From: Flavobacteriales bacterium
GTDB taxonomy: Bacteria > Bacteroidota > Bacteroidia > Flavobacteriales_D > Crocinitomicaceae
Assembly (NCBI GenBank): GCA_013373595.1
Contig: JABXHO010000160.1
Location: forward strand, 1-52,176
DNA length: 52,176 nt
Direction: 5' to 3'
In this document: positions 7,983 through 16,059 of the stretch, piece after piece
Layout of the letters: every line of letters starts with the position of its first letter
Position numbering within the stretch: the stretch's first letter is position 1
Position numbers and translations under genes: made by a program
Notes under the pieces: model-generated
What the model was told of the DNA's origin: nothing
Seen by the model: the letters and a program-made list of their open reading frames with translations, nothing else
Database searches by the model: none

Positions 7983-8830
7983 GACGGATTGCCCCCAACC
8001 TTTACCCTATTGAACTCTATCCTAACGCCGGTTAGTTTCTTTTGCTCTTTATCAAGCACTTCCGTTGAGTCCCATAAACCTGATTCGAGCGTTTCGATAT
8101 ACGCCACGGGCAATCTTTCCCGTTTCATCTTCTCTTGCGTTGACTTGAAATCATACTCGATCGAATGAAACTCCGTCGTGAATTGACTTCCCTCTTTGGA
8201 AATAACGCAAAACCAAACGCGCTGTGTTCCATCATTTGCTGGCATTCCCAATGCTCCTGAGTTGATCCACAAATGTCCTTCGTTTTCATCTGCAAAAGGA
8301 ATTCCACAATGTCCGGCCAAAATATGATCCACTTCCAACGCTTCATACGACGAAACCTTCTCTTTCCAAGGACTTGATTTGTACACGAATTTTGCCGTTT
8401 CTTCCTGAGAACCGTGAACAACGCCCCACTTCTTCCCTCCAAACTCTAAAACAAGGTTGAGCGGCAAAGAGTTCATCCAATTCAACGCATCTGGATTGAC
8501 ATGTTGCTTCGCGAAGGGGTACCAATTTCTGGAATTCAAATCGCACGATGAATCTTCGTTGAAATTACAACCGCAATCATCGTCTCCGTTGCGCAATTGA
8601 ATCTCCACGTTTCCAGCAATGCAATGTACTCCCCACTCTCTCACTACATCGACGCATTCTTGCGGTTGAGCACAATAGCCCACAACATCTCCCGTACACA
8701 CAATTTGATTGGGAGAAAAATCGTGATCCTTCGCCCACGCCTGTAGCGCATCGAGTGCCTGAAAGTTGCTATACACTCCTCCGAAAAGAAGTAATTTCGA
8801 TCCTTCTATGCTTCGCTTGATCGTGTCCAT
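7979..8830 (-). CDS. Metallophosphoesterase-family protein with altered active-site motifs
   Basis: 283 residues with the calcineurin-like phosphoesterase fold order, but several metal ligands are changed. The usual DxH is LLFGGVYSN, GNHD is GNVE, and GHTH is GHCG. The GD of CTGDVVGY, the His of VVHGS and the first His of AGHCG remain. A cysteine-rich insert (DDDCGCNFNEDSSCD) lies mid-protein. I recall a bacterial clade with the same pattern (GGxYSN, GNxE, GHCG), so this is probably a family trait and not decay. Start chosen at 8830 (MDTIKRS): a promoter (TATATTTG with TTG 21 bases upstream) sits just before it, making the longer frame to 8971 unlikely. It overlaps the symporter gene end by 25 bases. 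Catalysis is uncertain. Confidence 0.7.
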   Translation of the reverse strand: MDTIKRSIEGSKLLLFGGVYSNFQALDALQAWAKDHDFSPNQIVCTGDVVGYCAQPQECVDVVREWGVHCIAGNVEIQLRNGDDDCGCNFNEDSSCDLNSRNWYPFAKQHVNPDALNWMNSLPLNLVLEFGGKKWGVVHGSQEETAKFVYKSSPWKEKVSSYEALEVDHILAGHCGIPFADENEGHLWINSGALGMPANDGTQRVWFCVISKEGSQFTTEFHSIEYDFKSTQEKMKRERLPVAYIETLESGLWDSTEVLDKEQKKLTGVRIEFNRVKVGGNPS

Positions 8831-10170
8831 TTCATCCAAAAATAAGGTAACAAATATAGTGCGGTTGCTAACAACAACCCAACTACGTTGATGTAAAGTA
8901 AGTCGGCGTATTTTCCACTGGTCCAGAACCACGTTGATGGCACCCAATTCAAAATTTGTGCAATTCCACAAAAGATTCCAGTTCCAATTGCCAAAAAGAA
9001 GGAAATCTTAGGAACATTTAGTTTCCAGAAAAGAAAAATCGGCGCAAGTCCAAGCACCATTGTTCCGCTAATTGTGGTTGCCTTGAGAATTTCAGCATTC
9101 AAGAAAACAGGAATTGTTCCCAAAACAGCCAATGCGATCATCGCTATTCTTCCCTTTTGAATCGTAATAGATTTGTTTTTTACAATATCAACAACCATCA
9201 ATTTCGAAAAGCTACTGAACGATGAATCCAAAGTGGATGTTGCCGAAGTAATCATGATTAAATTCATCGAGACGAACGCCACAATTCCAAAACCTTTCGT
9301 GAGCGACGCAATAGATGAACTTTCGGCACCGTTCATACGCATGGAAACGCCCACCAGACTGAAAGCGACAATGCAAAAGATTCCAATTACTGTTGCCCAA
9401 ATGTAACTCTTACGCGTCGTTTTTGGATCAGAAATAAATCCCCTGTCGGTTAAGACGGGATCGTGAAATGGATAACTGAAACTTTGAATAAGTGCCAAGA
9501 CGAGAAAATCCAATCCGTGGGAAAAATCCCAGGTTCCAAGCATTGTTGCATCGATGGGTTTGTTGGTCATTGTTGGAAGCACAAATCCGAGAATCAATAC
9601 AAGCAAAAGCACGAATAAAATCATTTGAATGAAATCGGTAATGAGCGATGATTTCAGTCCTCCTTTGATTACGTACGCGAGAGTAAGCACCGTAAAAACG
9701 ATGATTGCCCAATAATAGGAAGTCGTACCTGTTTCACCGAAAAATCCTCCAATCACCATCGTATTCGACCATACTTCGTTAAAGAGACGAATGGCAATCA
9801 GTACAGAAAAAACGCGTGTTGCCGTGGTTCCAAATTTCCCTGTCAGAAAATCATGAATGGAATTCCATTTTCCTTTCGTTCGAAGGTTGTAGATGACAAA
9901 TCCAGCCACTAAAAACGAGAAATAGTAGCCTGCATAGCCGATTCCTCCCAGTAATCCAAAGCTGTATCCCAAATCAGATGCATTTACAATCGACTTGGCG
10001 AAAATCCACGAAATGACGAGTCCACTTGTTAAGATCAGTGCATTTGGAGCTTTGTCTTTTCCTTCACTTCCAGAGAAAAAGTCTTTTGCTGACTTCGCCC
10101 ATGGCGAGATGAAGAAAAATAGCAACAACACGGCTACCACAACAATCCATTGTATGTCAAGAAATGTCAT
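8806..10170 (-). CDS. Sodium:solute symporter family protein
   Basis: 454-residue inner-membrane transporter of the SSS family (PutP/SGLT type) with about 12-13 hydrophobic helices. The family imports sugars, amino acids or other solutes with Na+. The stretch ITSATSTLDSSFSSFSKLMVVDI (about residue 305) matches the conserved TM8 region that forms the Na2 site in SSS proteins. Third gene of a minus-strand operon after susC and susD (39-base gap from susD), suggesting it carries across the inner membrane what SusC/SusD bring across the outer one. The substrate cannot be read from the sequence. Confidence 0.85.
   Translation of the reverse strand: MTFLDIQWIVVVAVLLLFFFISPWAKSAKDFFSGSEGKDKAPNALILTSGLVISWIFAKSIVNASDLGYSFGLLGGIGYAGYYFSFLVAGFVIYNLRTKGKWNSIHDFLTGKFGTTATRVFSVLIAIRLFNEVWSNTMVIGGFFGETGTTSYYWAIIVFTVLTLAYVIKGGLKSSLITDFIQMILFVLLLVLILGFVLPTMTNKPIDATMLGTWDFSHGLDFLVLALIQSFSYPFHDPVLTDRGFISDPKTTRKSYIWATVIGIFCIVAFSLVGVSMRMNGAESSSIASLTKGFGIVAFVSMNLIMITSATSTLDSSFSSFSKLMVVDIVKNKSITIQKGRIAMIALAVLGTIPVFLNAEILKATTISGTMVLGLAPIFLFWKLNVPKISFFLAIGTGIFCGIAQILNWVPSTWFWTSGKYADLLYINVVGLLLATALYLLPYFWMKWTRSSEA
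8851..8882 (-). promoter_or_regulatory. Promoter for the phosphoesterase-like gene, inside the symporter gene
   Basis: Minus-strand -7 element TATATTTG (8851-8858) with a TTG -33 element (8880-8882) at 21-base spacing. It predicts a start about 16 bases before the ATG at 8830, so this gene can be expressed apart from the susC operon. Confidence 0.6.
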
Positions 10171-10209
10171 GCTAGCCGTTTGTTAATGTTGTATGTTGAA
10201 TGGATCTCA

Positions 10210-11667
10210 TTAGAAAACGTCCCACCACACTTTAGCATTTACACTATTACCATTTGTGCTTGCAGATGCCACCGAATAATTTGCTGCATTCAATGCTCCT
10301 TCATCCGCAGGATAAGGCAAACGAACGGGGTACATTCCACCATTCAAACTCGCAGAAACAGGAAGTAAATTCGGGAATCCAGTGCGAGAATATTCAATCC
10401 AACTTTCGTACGAATTGATGCAGTTTCCGATCCATTTTTGCGTGATAATTTGCTCCAATGGATCTGTTGCGCCATAAGCAGCGTCACCTAACGTCAAATA
10501 CGTTACAGGCATCGCTACGTTCCAATACGCAAATGCATTGGTCACACCTTCTTCGTACAAGGTCTGAGGCGCGGCAGAAATATACCCTTTCAACGCTGCT
10601 TCAGCCAATAAAAACTGTGTTTCCCAAGCTGTCATGAAATTACATTTCAGTACGCCTGTATTCTCTCTAAAAATCGTTCCTGGTAAGGAGTAATCTGAAA
10701 GAGAAATCGTTGTTTGGGAGTTATCGATTCCATTGATCAAACCGTTGTAAATCAGCGGATCATTTCCTGTTCCTCTAAACAACACTTCGAAGCGTGGATC
10801 GTTCAACGCTTGATAAATCGTATCGGCTGTTTTTGACATCACGTAGAGGTTGAAATCTCCTACGCGCAATTGCTGCATTCTAAAACTGTTCGGTTGACTC
10901 GATGAAAAAGTAAAAGTCGCATTATCTGCATTTGTCATCATGTACATTCCTTCAGTCACCAAATCTTGTAAAGCTCCAGGAATGTCCAATGCCACATCTC
11001 CATCTCGATCAGAAATACGCATCAAAGCTTTGATTTTTAAGCTTGACGCAAATCTTCGCCATTTGTTTAAGTCTCCATTGAATAAGATATCGCCTCCCAA
11101 TGTTTCAACAGAATTGTACGCATCAATGGCAGCGATCGCACGATCCAATTGGTCAATAATTCCGCCCGTAGCGAGATACACATCTTCTTGCGAATCGTAT
11201 TTTGGTGTCACGTTTCCGCTCGCTCCTTGCAGCGCTTCACTGTATGGAATATCACCGTAGATATCCGTTAGCATTTGTGCCAAATAAGCTTTCATGATAC
11301 GCGCTGGACCTTCGTATACTCTGTATTTTTCATCTTCTTCTACTTTCGACAAGATGATTTCATTGTCGCGAAGATTCTTGTACAGCACAGGCCAGGGATT
11401 TCCTCCCAATTGCGGTTGACTCAAATTATGTCGGTCGAACAGGTTGAAATCGACCATGCTAAAATGCTGACTGAGTAAATTCCCTGCCACAAATCCTTCG
11501 TAGGACATGTTATCGCCTGAATTGTATATCACTTGTCGAAGTAACAAATCTGGCTCCACATTTACGGGAGAATTGACATTGGTATTGATGTCTTCGAAAT
11601 GTTTCTTGCATCCAAATAGCGCCAACGAGAGCACCATCAAAAATGCGATTGATTGTATTGATTTCAT
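10210..11667 (-). CDS. SusD/RagB-family substrate-binding lipoprotein
   Basis: 485-residue outer-membrane lipoprotein with a signal peptide and lipobox (LALFGC, Cys at about residue 20). The start of the mature protein (KKHFEDINTNVNSPVNVEPDLLLRQVIYN) and the later KAYLAQMLTDIYGDIPYSEALQG belong to the SusD-like subgroup that forms the lid over a SusC barrel. It lies 9 bases downstream of susC and is co-transcribed. No polysaccharide-degrading enzyme is next to it, so the pair is not an obvious glycan locus; peptide or small-molecule uptake is equally possible. Confidence 0.9.
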   Translation of the reverse strand: MKSIQSIAFLMVLSLALFGCKKHFEDINTNVNSPVNVEPDLLLRQVIYNSGDNMSYEGFVAGNLLSQHFSMVDFNLFDRHNLSQPQLGGNPWPVLYKNLRDNEIILSKVEEDEKYRVYEGPARIMKAYLAQMLTDIYGDIPYSEALQGASGNVTPKYDSQEDVYLATGGIIDQLDRAIAAIDAYNSVETLGGDILFNGDLNKWRRFASSLKIKALMRISDRDGDVALDIPGALQDLVTEGMYMMTNADNATFTFSSSQPNSFRMQQLRVGDFNLYVMSKTADTIYQALNDPRFEVLFRGTGNDPLIYNGLINGIDNSQTTISLSDYSLPGTIFRENTGVLKCNFMTAWETQFLLAEAALKGYISAAPQTLYEEGVTNAFAYWNVAMPVTYLTLGDAAYGATDPLEQIITQKWIGNCINSYESWIEYSRTGFPNLLPVSASLNGGMYPVRLPYPADEGALNAANYSVASASTNGNSVNAKVWWDVF

Positions 11668-11676
11668 ATCTTTCTA

Positions 11677-14600
11677 CTAAAAGTTATAACCTAATTTGAG
11701 TCCAATGCTTCGCGTAGAAGCGTAAGACATGTTCTCTACTCCACTTGTGAACTGCTGCCCTTGCGTAGCAATTTGTTCTGGATCGAAATGCTTGATTTTC
11801 GAAATGGCGAAAATATTTCTTCCAATAACAGACACCGTCAACGTGCGTGTATCCGCGATGAATCCAGTTGTTTTTGTCTTGTTTTTGAAAGTGTACCCTA
11901 CCGAAAACTGACGCAGTTTCAAGTAACTCGCATCGTAGGTATTGTTTTCTTCGTGGTTTCGATCGTAGTATTCACGGTAATACGACTCAGCAGAAATTGC
12001 TGTTGTGTTTTCCACGTATTCAGGATTTTCCTCTGTTCCAACATTCACCACACCGTCCGCAACAATTCCTTCTTCTGGACGATATTCCGTTTCGATCAAT
12101 TGACCGGCAACACCTGCAAGTGCCTGCGTACGGGAAATCAATGTTCCTCCTTGACGCCAATCGAACAAAAATCCGAAGTTGAAGTTTTTGTAGGTGAAGC
12201 TGTTGTTCCATCCGAGGATAAAATCAGGATTGTAATTCCCCAACTTCTTCACTTCTGGATCAACAATGTAATGACCGTTATCATCAATAATGAAACGACC
12301 ATCTTCTGTTTTCATGTATCCAGTTCCGTACATGTCGCCAATTCTTCCTCCTTCTTCTACTTGGTACCAAACCGTTTGATTCACGTTGTCATAAATACGG
12401 TTGTATGCCAAGGTGATTTTCGATACGCCATCCGGAAGCTCTTCTACTGTAGATACATTTCGAGAGAAGTTCAATCCTGTTGTCCAATCAAATTGTTTCT
12501 TTTTGATGGCATTAATCGACGCAAATAGTTCCACTCCACGTGTTCGCACTTTTCCTCCATTCACAACTTGTTGGTCGAATCCTGAAGAAATCGCTACAGG
12601 CAATGAAATGATTTGATTTTTCGTGATCACATCATAGTACGTTGCATCAAAACGAAGACGATCGTTCAAGAAACGGATATCCAATCCGAATTCTGTACTT
12701 GTGATTTGTTCTGGAAGAAGATTCGCATTCGCAATGGTTGATTGTGCCGAAAACGTCGGTTGATTATTAAACGCCACTTGAGGAAGGAATACATTAGCCG
12801 TTTGATACGGGTCGGTATCGTTTCCTACTTGCGCAATTCCTGCCCGTACCTTCGCAAAGGAAATCGCCTTTGGTAAATCTACCAAATTGGAAAGCACAAA
12901 CGCCGCCGAAGCTGATGGGTAGAAGAACGATACATTCTCCGAAGAAGTTGGTGTAGCCAACGCACTTGACCAATCATTTCGAGCCGTCAAATCCAAATAA
13001 AGGTAATCTTTGTACCCCAATTTCAACAGGCCGTACAAGCTATTAATGCGCTTTCTACCTACATATTCATCAATTGCCAACGGAATGGATGCATTCGACA
13101 AACGATAAATTCCTGGTTGCGACAACGCTCCTGCTGTCACCATGCTTTGTGATTGGTATTGATCCATTCTATTTCCTCCAACGGACACATCAAATTGGAC
13201 ATCCTTTATTTTACGATTGTAATTCACGAGGAAGTCTGTGTTGTTTTCACGGAAGAATACCTTTTGCTCTGCGTAAGCTCCTTGTTTGAATCGGTTTGAG
13301 CTATACGCTCGTCGGAATTCGCGTGCTTCGGCAGAGTAATCCATTCCTGAACGAACAGAAACGCTCAAGTTCTTGGTGATCTCATACTTTGCCACAATAT
13401 TTCCAATCATACGATCGCGTTGGAAGCTATTTCGGTTTTCAAAGAGCGTGAAATAAGGATTATCGAAATACAAATAGTTAAAGGAATACTGTTGCAATCC
13501 TTCCAAACCAGGCTGCCAATAATCGCGCATGTTTTCAATATTGAGACTTCGTGGTCCCCAAGCGACAAGTGCATAGTTGGTGTTTTCAGAACCATAGCCT
13601 GATGCCGGACGGTTATCGCTGCGCGTGTTCGCATAATGAACGCGTGTGGAAAAAGTCAGTTTTTTCGTGGGATTGAAGTTGAAATTTCCCGAAACATTCA
13701 TTCGATCGAGGTTGACTCCAGGAATAATTCCTTTCGAGCGCATGTCCGTTACAGAGATACGCATATCACTCTTATCAAATCCGTTTGAAAATGCCACATT
13801 TTGAATCGATGTGTATCCCAATTGATAGAAATTCTTCAAGTTATCGGGATGGGAAACCATTTCGGTTGGAGTAATCGGTGCTCCACCGTGAACAGCTAAA
13901 TCTGCTCCGCGAACAACTGATCCGTCTGGCAATGTTACTGGACTGTCGTATTGAGGAGTGAAATATCCGTTATCCAATTGAGGTCCCCAACTGTAAGAAA
14001 TTCCATCATTGATTCCTCCACCTTGTCCATCGAAGTATTCGAATGCTCCATTGTTTCCTTGTCCGTACTTATTTTGGAAATCTGGCAAGCGAAACGCATC
14101 ATCAACATAAGTTGTACTATTGAAGCTAATTCCGAGTCCTTGCTTTTTTCGTCCTGTTTTTGTGGTAAAAATCACCACTCCATTGGATGCTCTTGTTCCG
14201 TAAAGCGCTGCGGCCGAAGGCCCTTTCAACACCGTAACCGATTCAATATCATCGGCATTGATGTCCATTGCACCGTTTCCAAAATCCACTCCTTGGAAGC
14301 CTGCTGCGGCATCTGTAGTGCTGTTGACCAACGAATTGTTATTGATGATAATTCCATCCACCACAAAAAGTGGGTTGTTGTTCGTAAAGGAAGACTCACC
14401 GCGGATGCTAATTTTTGACGTAGAACCTACACCGCTTGCTCCATGTGAAATCGTAACTCCGGCTACTCTTCCTGCCAAGTTATCAAGCACATTGGTTGAT
14501 TTCACCTCAGAAAGTTCATCTCCTTCTACAGATTGAACAGCATATCCGAGGTCTTTCGTTTCTCGTTCCAATGCCAACGCAGTAATGACGACTTCTCCCA

Positions 14601-14895
14601 CATCTTGGTCTTCATAAATTAACGAGATCTCAACGGATGTAGCGCCGTTTGTAGGATATTCGATTTCCAAATAACCGTAAGATCGAACAACAAGAATTGG
14701 GTTGGGTTGACTGACATTGATTGAAAATTTGCCATCGACGTCGGTTCGTACCTTGTTTTCAGTGCCCTTTTCAACCACAACAGCTCCAAAAATGGTTTCT
14801 GATGTGTTTGCATCCTTCACAACACCTTCAATTGTTTGGGAAAAAGAAAGGTGGGAATAGCTCACAAGAGCTATCAAAAGTAAAATGTTTTTCAT
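11677..14895 (-). CDS. SusC/RagA-family TonB-linked outer-membrane transporter
   Basis: 1072 residues. The signal peptide ends SHLSFSQ. A carboxypeptidase-like regulatory domain follows (about 20-95, IEGVVKDANTSETIFGAVVV). Then comes the TonB-dependent receptor plug (about 110-235, with GRVAGVTISHGASG, SIRGESSF, PLFVVDGIIINN and VLKGPSAAALYGTRASNGVV) and a long 22-strand-type barrel ending in GLKLGYNF, with the terminal Phe typical of outer-membrane barrels. It imports large nutrients using TonB energy, with SusD as partner. It is the first gene of the operon. A minus-strand TTCGTTTG at 14920-14927, one base off the -7 consensus, could be its promoter. Confidence 0.95.
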   Translation of the reverse strand: MKNILLLIALVSYSHLSFSQTIEGVVKDANTSETIFGAVVVEKGTENKVRTDVDGKFSINVSQPNPILVVRSYGYLEIEYPTNGATSVEISLIYEDQDVGEVVITALALERETKDLGYAVQSVEGDELSEVKSTNVLDNLAGRVAGVTISHGASGVGSTSKISIRGESSFTNNNPLFVVDGIIINNNSLVNSTTDAAAGFQGVDFGNGAMDINADDIESVTVLKGPSAAALYGTRASNGVVIFTTKTGRKKQGLGISFNSTTYVDDAFRLPDFQNKYGQGNNGAFEYFDGQGGGINDGISYSWGPQLDNGYFTPQYDSPVTLPDGSVVRGADLAVHGGAPITPTEMVSHPDNLKNFYQLGYTSIQNVAFSNGFDKSDMRISVTDMRSKGIIPGVNLDRMNVSGNFNFNPTKKLTFSTRVHYANTRSDNRPASGYGSENTNYALVAWGPRSLNIENMRDYWQPGLEGLQQYSFNYLYFDNPYFTLFENRNSFQRDRMIGNIVAKYEITKNLSVSVRSGMDYSAEAREFRRAYSSNRFKQGAYAEQKVFFRENNTDFLVNYNRKIKDVQFDVSVGGNRMDQYQSQSMVTAGALSQPGIYRLSNASIPLAIDEYVGRKRINSLYGLLKLGYKDYLYLDLTARNDWSSALATPTSSENVSFFYPSASAAFVLSNLVDLPKAISFAKVRAGIAQVGNDTDPYQTANVFLPQVAFNNQPTFSAQSTIANANLLPEQITSTEFGLDIRFLNDRLRFDATYYDVITKNQIISLPVAISSGFDQQVVNGGKVRTRGVELFASINAIKKKQFDWTTGLNFSRNVSTVEELPDGVSKITLAYNRIYDNVNQTVWYQVEEGGRIGDMYGTGYMKTEDGRFIIDDNGHYIVDPEVKKLGNYNPDFILGWNNSFTYKNFNFGFLFDWRQGGTLISRTQALAGVAGQLIETEYRPEEGIVADGVVNVGTEENPEYVENTTAISAESYYREYYDRNHEENNTYDASYLKLRQFSVGYTFKNKTKTTGFIADTRTLTVSVIGRNIFAISKIKHFDPEQIATQGQQFTSGVENMSYASTRSIGLKLGYNF

Positions 14896-14951
14896 AAGTA
14901 ATTTAAATAATCAATGATACAAACGAATTGAAGCTCCGTTTGGATTTTTGA

Positions 14952-14967
14952 AGCACACTTTTGTGCT
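14952..14967. other. Hairpin between the DUF2064 gene and susC
   Basis: Perfect 6-bp stem AGCACA / TGTGCT with a 4-base loop. It lies 12 bases beyond the DUF2064 stop codon and upstream of susC. It lacks a T-tract on either strand, so it may be a weak terminator or a regulatory site. Confidence 0.3.
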
Positions 14968-14979
14968 ACATGCGCAGTT

Positions 14980-15696
14980 TTAACTTACACATGCTGAGGG
15001 TGGCCCCCGTTTTTTGACTTTATTGAATTCATAAATTCGAATTACCGAGAACAACTCACGATCAAAAAGTTCCAAGCAACCATGCGTAATCTTTCTGATT
15101 ACTTCAGTAAATACATCGAAGCGATTTTTCAAGAGGTGCCTGATGTCTTCAATGGTATTCAAGTCGGATAGAATGGGAAGAATGCTTTTTCCTTCAAAAT
15201 TCGCTAATTCGGAAAATGCTCTGGACAGGTATTTACTTCTCCAAGGAAGACCTGCGATTTGCTCCGATTTCTCAAGGAAAAATGATCGTTCAAAACCAAT
15301 TAGGTACAAGCCGTTTTCGCGAGTAGATCCAAAAACACAGTCGTTTTCTTGTAAAAAATGAATGGAATCGGAAATGTACGCTTCACTGAGTCCAACACTA
15401 TCATTTCCAACAAGGATTAATTGCGTGTAACCAAGTTCGAAGGTGTCTTGAAATGCTGATTGAATTTTCTCCCCGAAAGAATCGCCATGCTGCTTGGTTT
15501 CATCAATAATGATCACATCGTGACCTGTACTATGAAGCACCGACTTCGTACTCTCAATAAGGTGATGAGCGATTTCGAGATTTTTCGAATGAGAAGGATG
15601 CCACTTTTTACTTCGGGCTTCACAGTTCCGTGTACGCGAGAAAAAGATAATCCCTGTACTCGATTTCCTAGAAAATTGATCATTCCTAAAATTCAT
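14980..15696 (-). CDS. DUF2064 protein (nucleotidyltransferase/glycosyltransferase-like)
   Basis: 238 residues. The central part matches DUF2064/TIGR04282, a GT-A fold family sometimes linked to arsenosugar or molybdopterin-type chemistry: QHGDSFGEKIQSAFQ, then ILVGNDSVGLSEAYI, then VFGSTRENGLYLIGF. In the better-known members the last two read GTDxPxL and GPAxDGGYYLIG, so the second acidic position and the DGGY are altered here. This may change or remove activity. There is no signal peptide or membrane helix, so it is cytoplasmic. It stands alone between susC and the T9SS-tail remnant. The substrate is unknown. Confidence 0.7.
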   Translation of the reverse strand: MNFRNDQFSRKSSTGIIFFSRTRNCEARSKKWHPSHSKNLEIAHHLIESTKSVLHSTGHDVIIIDETKQHGDSFGEKIQSAFQDTFELGYTQLILVGNDSVGLSEAYISDSIHFLQENDCVFGSTRENGLYLIGFERSFFLEKSEQIAGLPWRSKYLSRAFSELANFEGKSILPILSDLNTIEDIRHLLKNRFDVFTEVIRKITHGCLELFDRELFSVIRIYEFNKVKKRGPPSACVS

Positions 15697-15845
15697 TCGA
15701 TCGAAGTGCGTTTTCAGTAGTTTTTCGTCTCAATAATTTCGCAATATAGGCAATGAGACGAAATGAATAATAAGTTCTTACAAAAACTCGGTTCTAATTC
15801 TAAATTGATTTTTCATGCCCCGTCGGAAACAAATGAGCTTAACAC

Positions 15846-15870
15846 AAAAAAGCACTCCTAAGAGTGCTTT
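15846..15870 (-). terminator. Intrinsic terminator below the VWA-MoxR operon
   Basis: Perfect 9-bp stem (AAAGCACTC / GAGTGCTTT, loop CTAA). On the minus strand it runs into a T-tract. It ends transcription coming from the MoxR gene and the T9SS-tail remnant. Confidence 0.85.
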
Positions 15871-15898
15871 CTAAAGAAAAATCTATGTTTTTAGTGAT

Positions 15899-16055
15899 TT
15901 AGTCAATCACCAACTTTTTGTATAACTTCCTTCAGTTGAATTTATAACGAGTACGTAATTTCATCCCATTCGTCCGAATTCAACATGATATTGGTCGATA
16001 AAACTAGCTGCTCAGTATTCCCGAGAAAAAGAATCCTCACCGCTCTACTGGCCAT
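15899..16055 (-). pseudogene. Remnant of a type IX secretion C-terminal tail, frameshifted
   Basis: Between the MoxR stop codon and the terminator, a minus-strand ATG at 16055 opens a 37-codon frame (MASRAVRILFLGNTEQ ... NSDEWDEITYSL, stop at 15942). Shifting one base near the end continues as YVLVINSTEGSYTK. A second shift in an A5 run (15915-15919 on the plus strand) gives KLVID and a stop at 15899. Joined, YVLVINSTEGSYTKKLVID is a typical end of a T9SS sorting domain. I read this as the worn 3' end of a lost secreted-protein gene. The 37-residue frame could instead be a real small protein, but I see no support for that. Confidence 0.45.
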
Positions 16056-16059
16056 TTTA

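Noticed and set aside
8831-8971. N-terminal extension of the phosphoesterase-like gene
   Set aside because: The added residues are not family-like, and a good promoter lies inside this segment just before the ATG at 8830.
11761-12528. 255-codon frame antisense to susC
   Set aside because: It lies wholly opposite a strongly supported gene, has no recognisable domain and reflects codon bias of the other strand.
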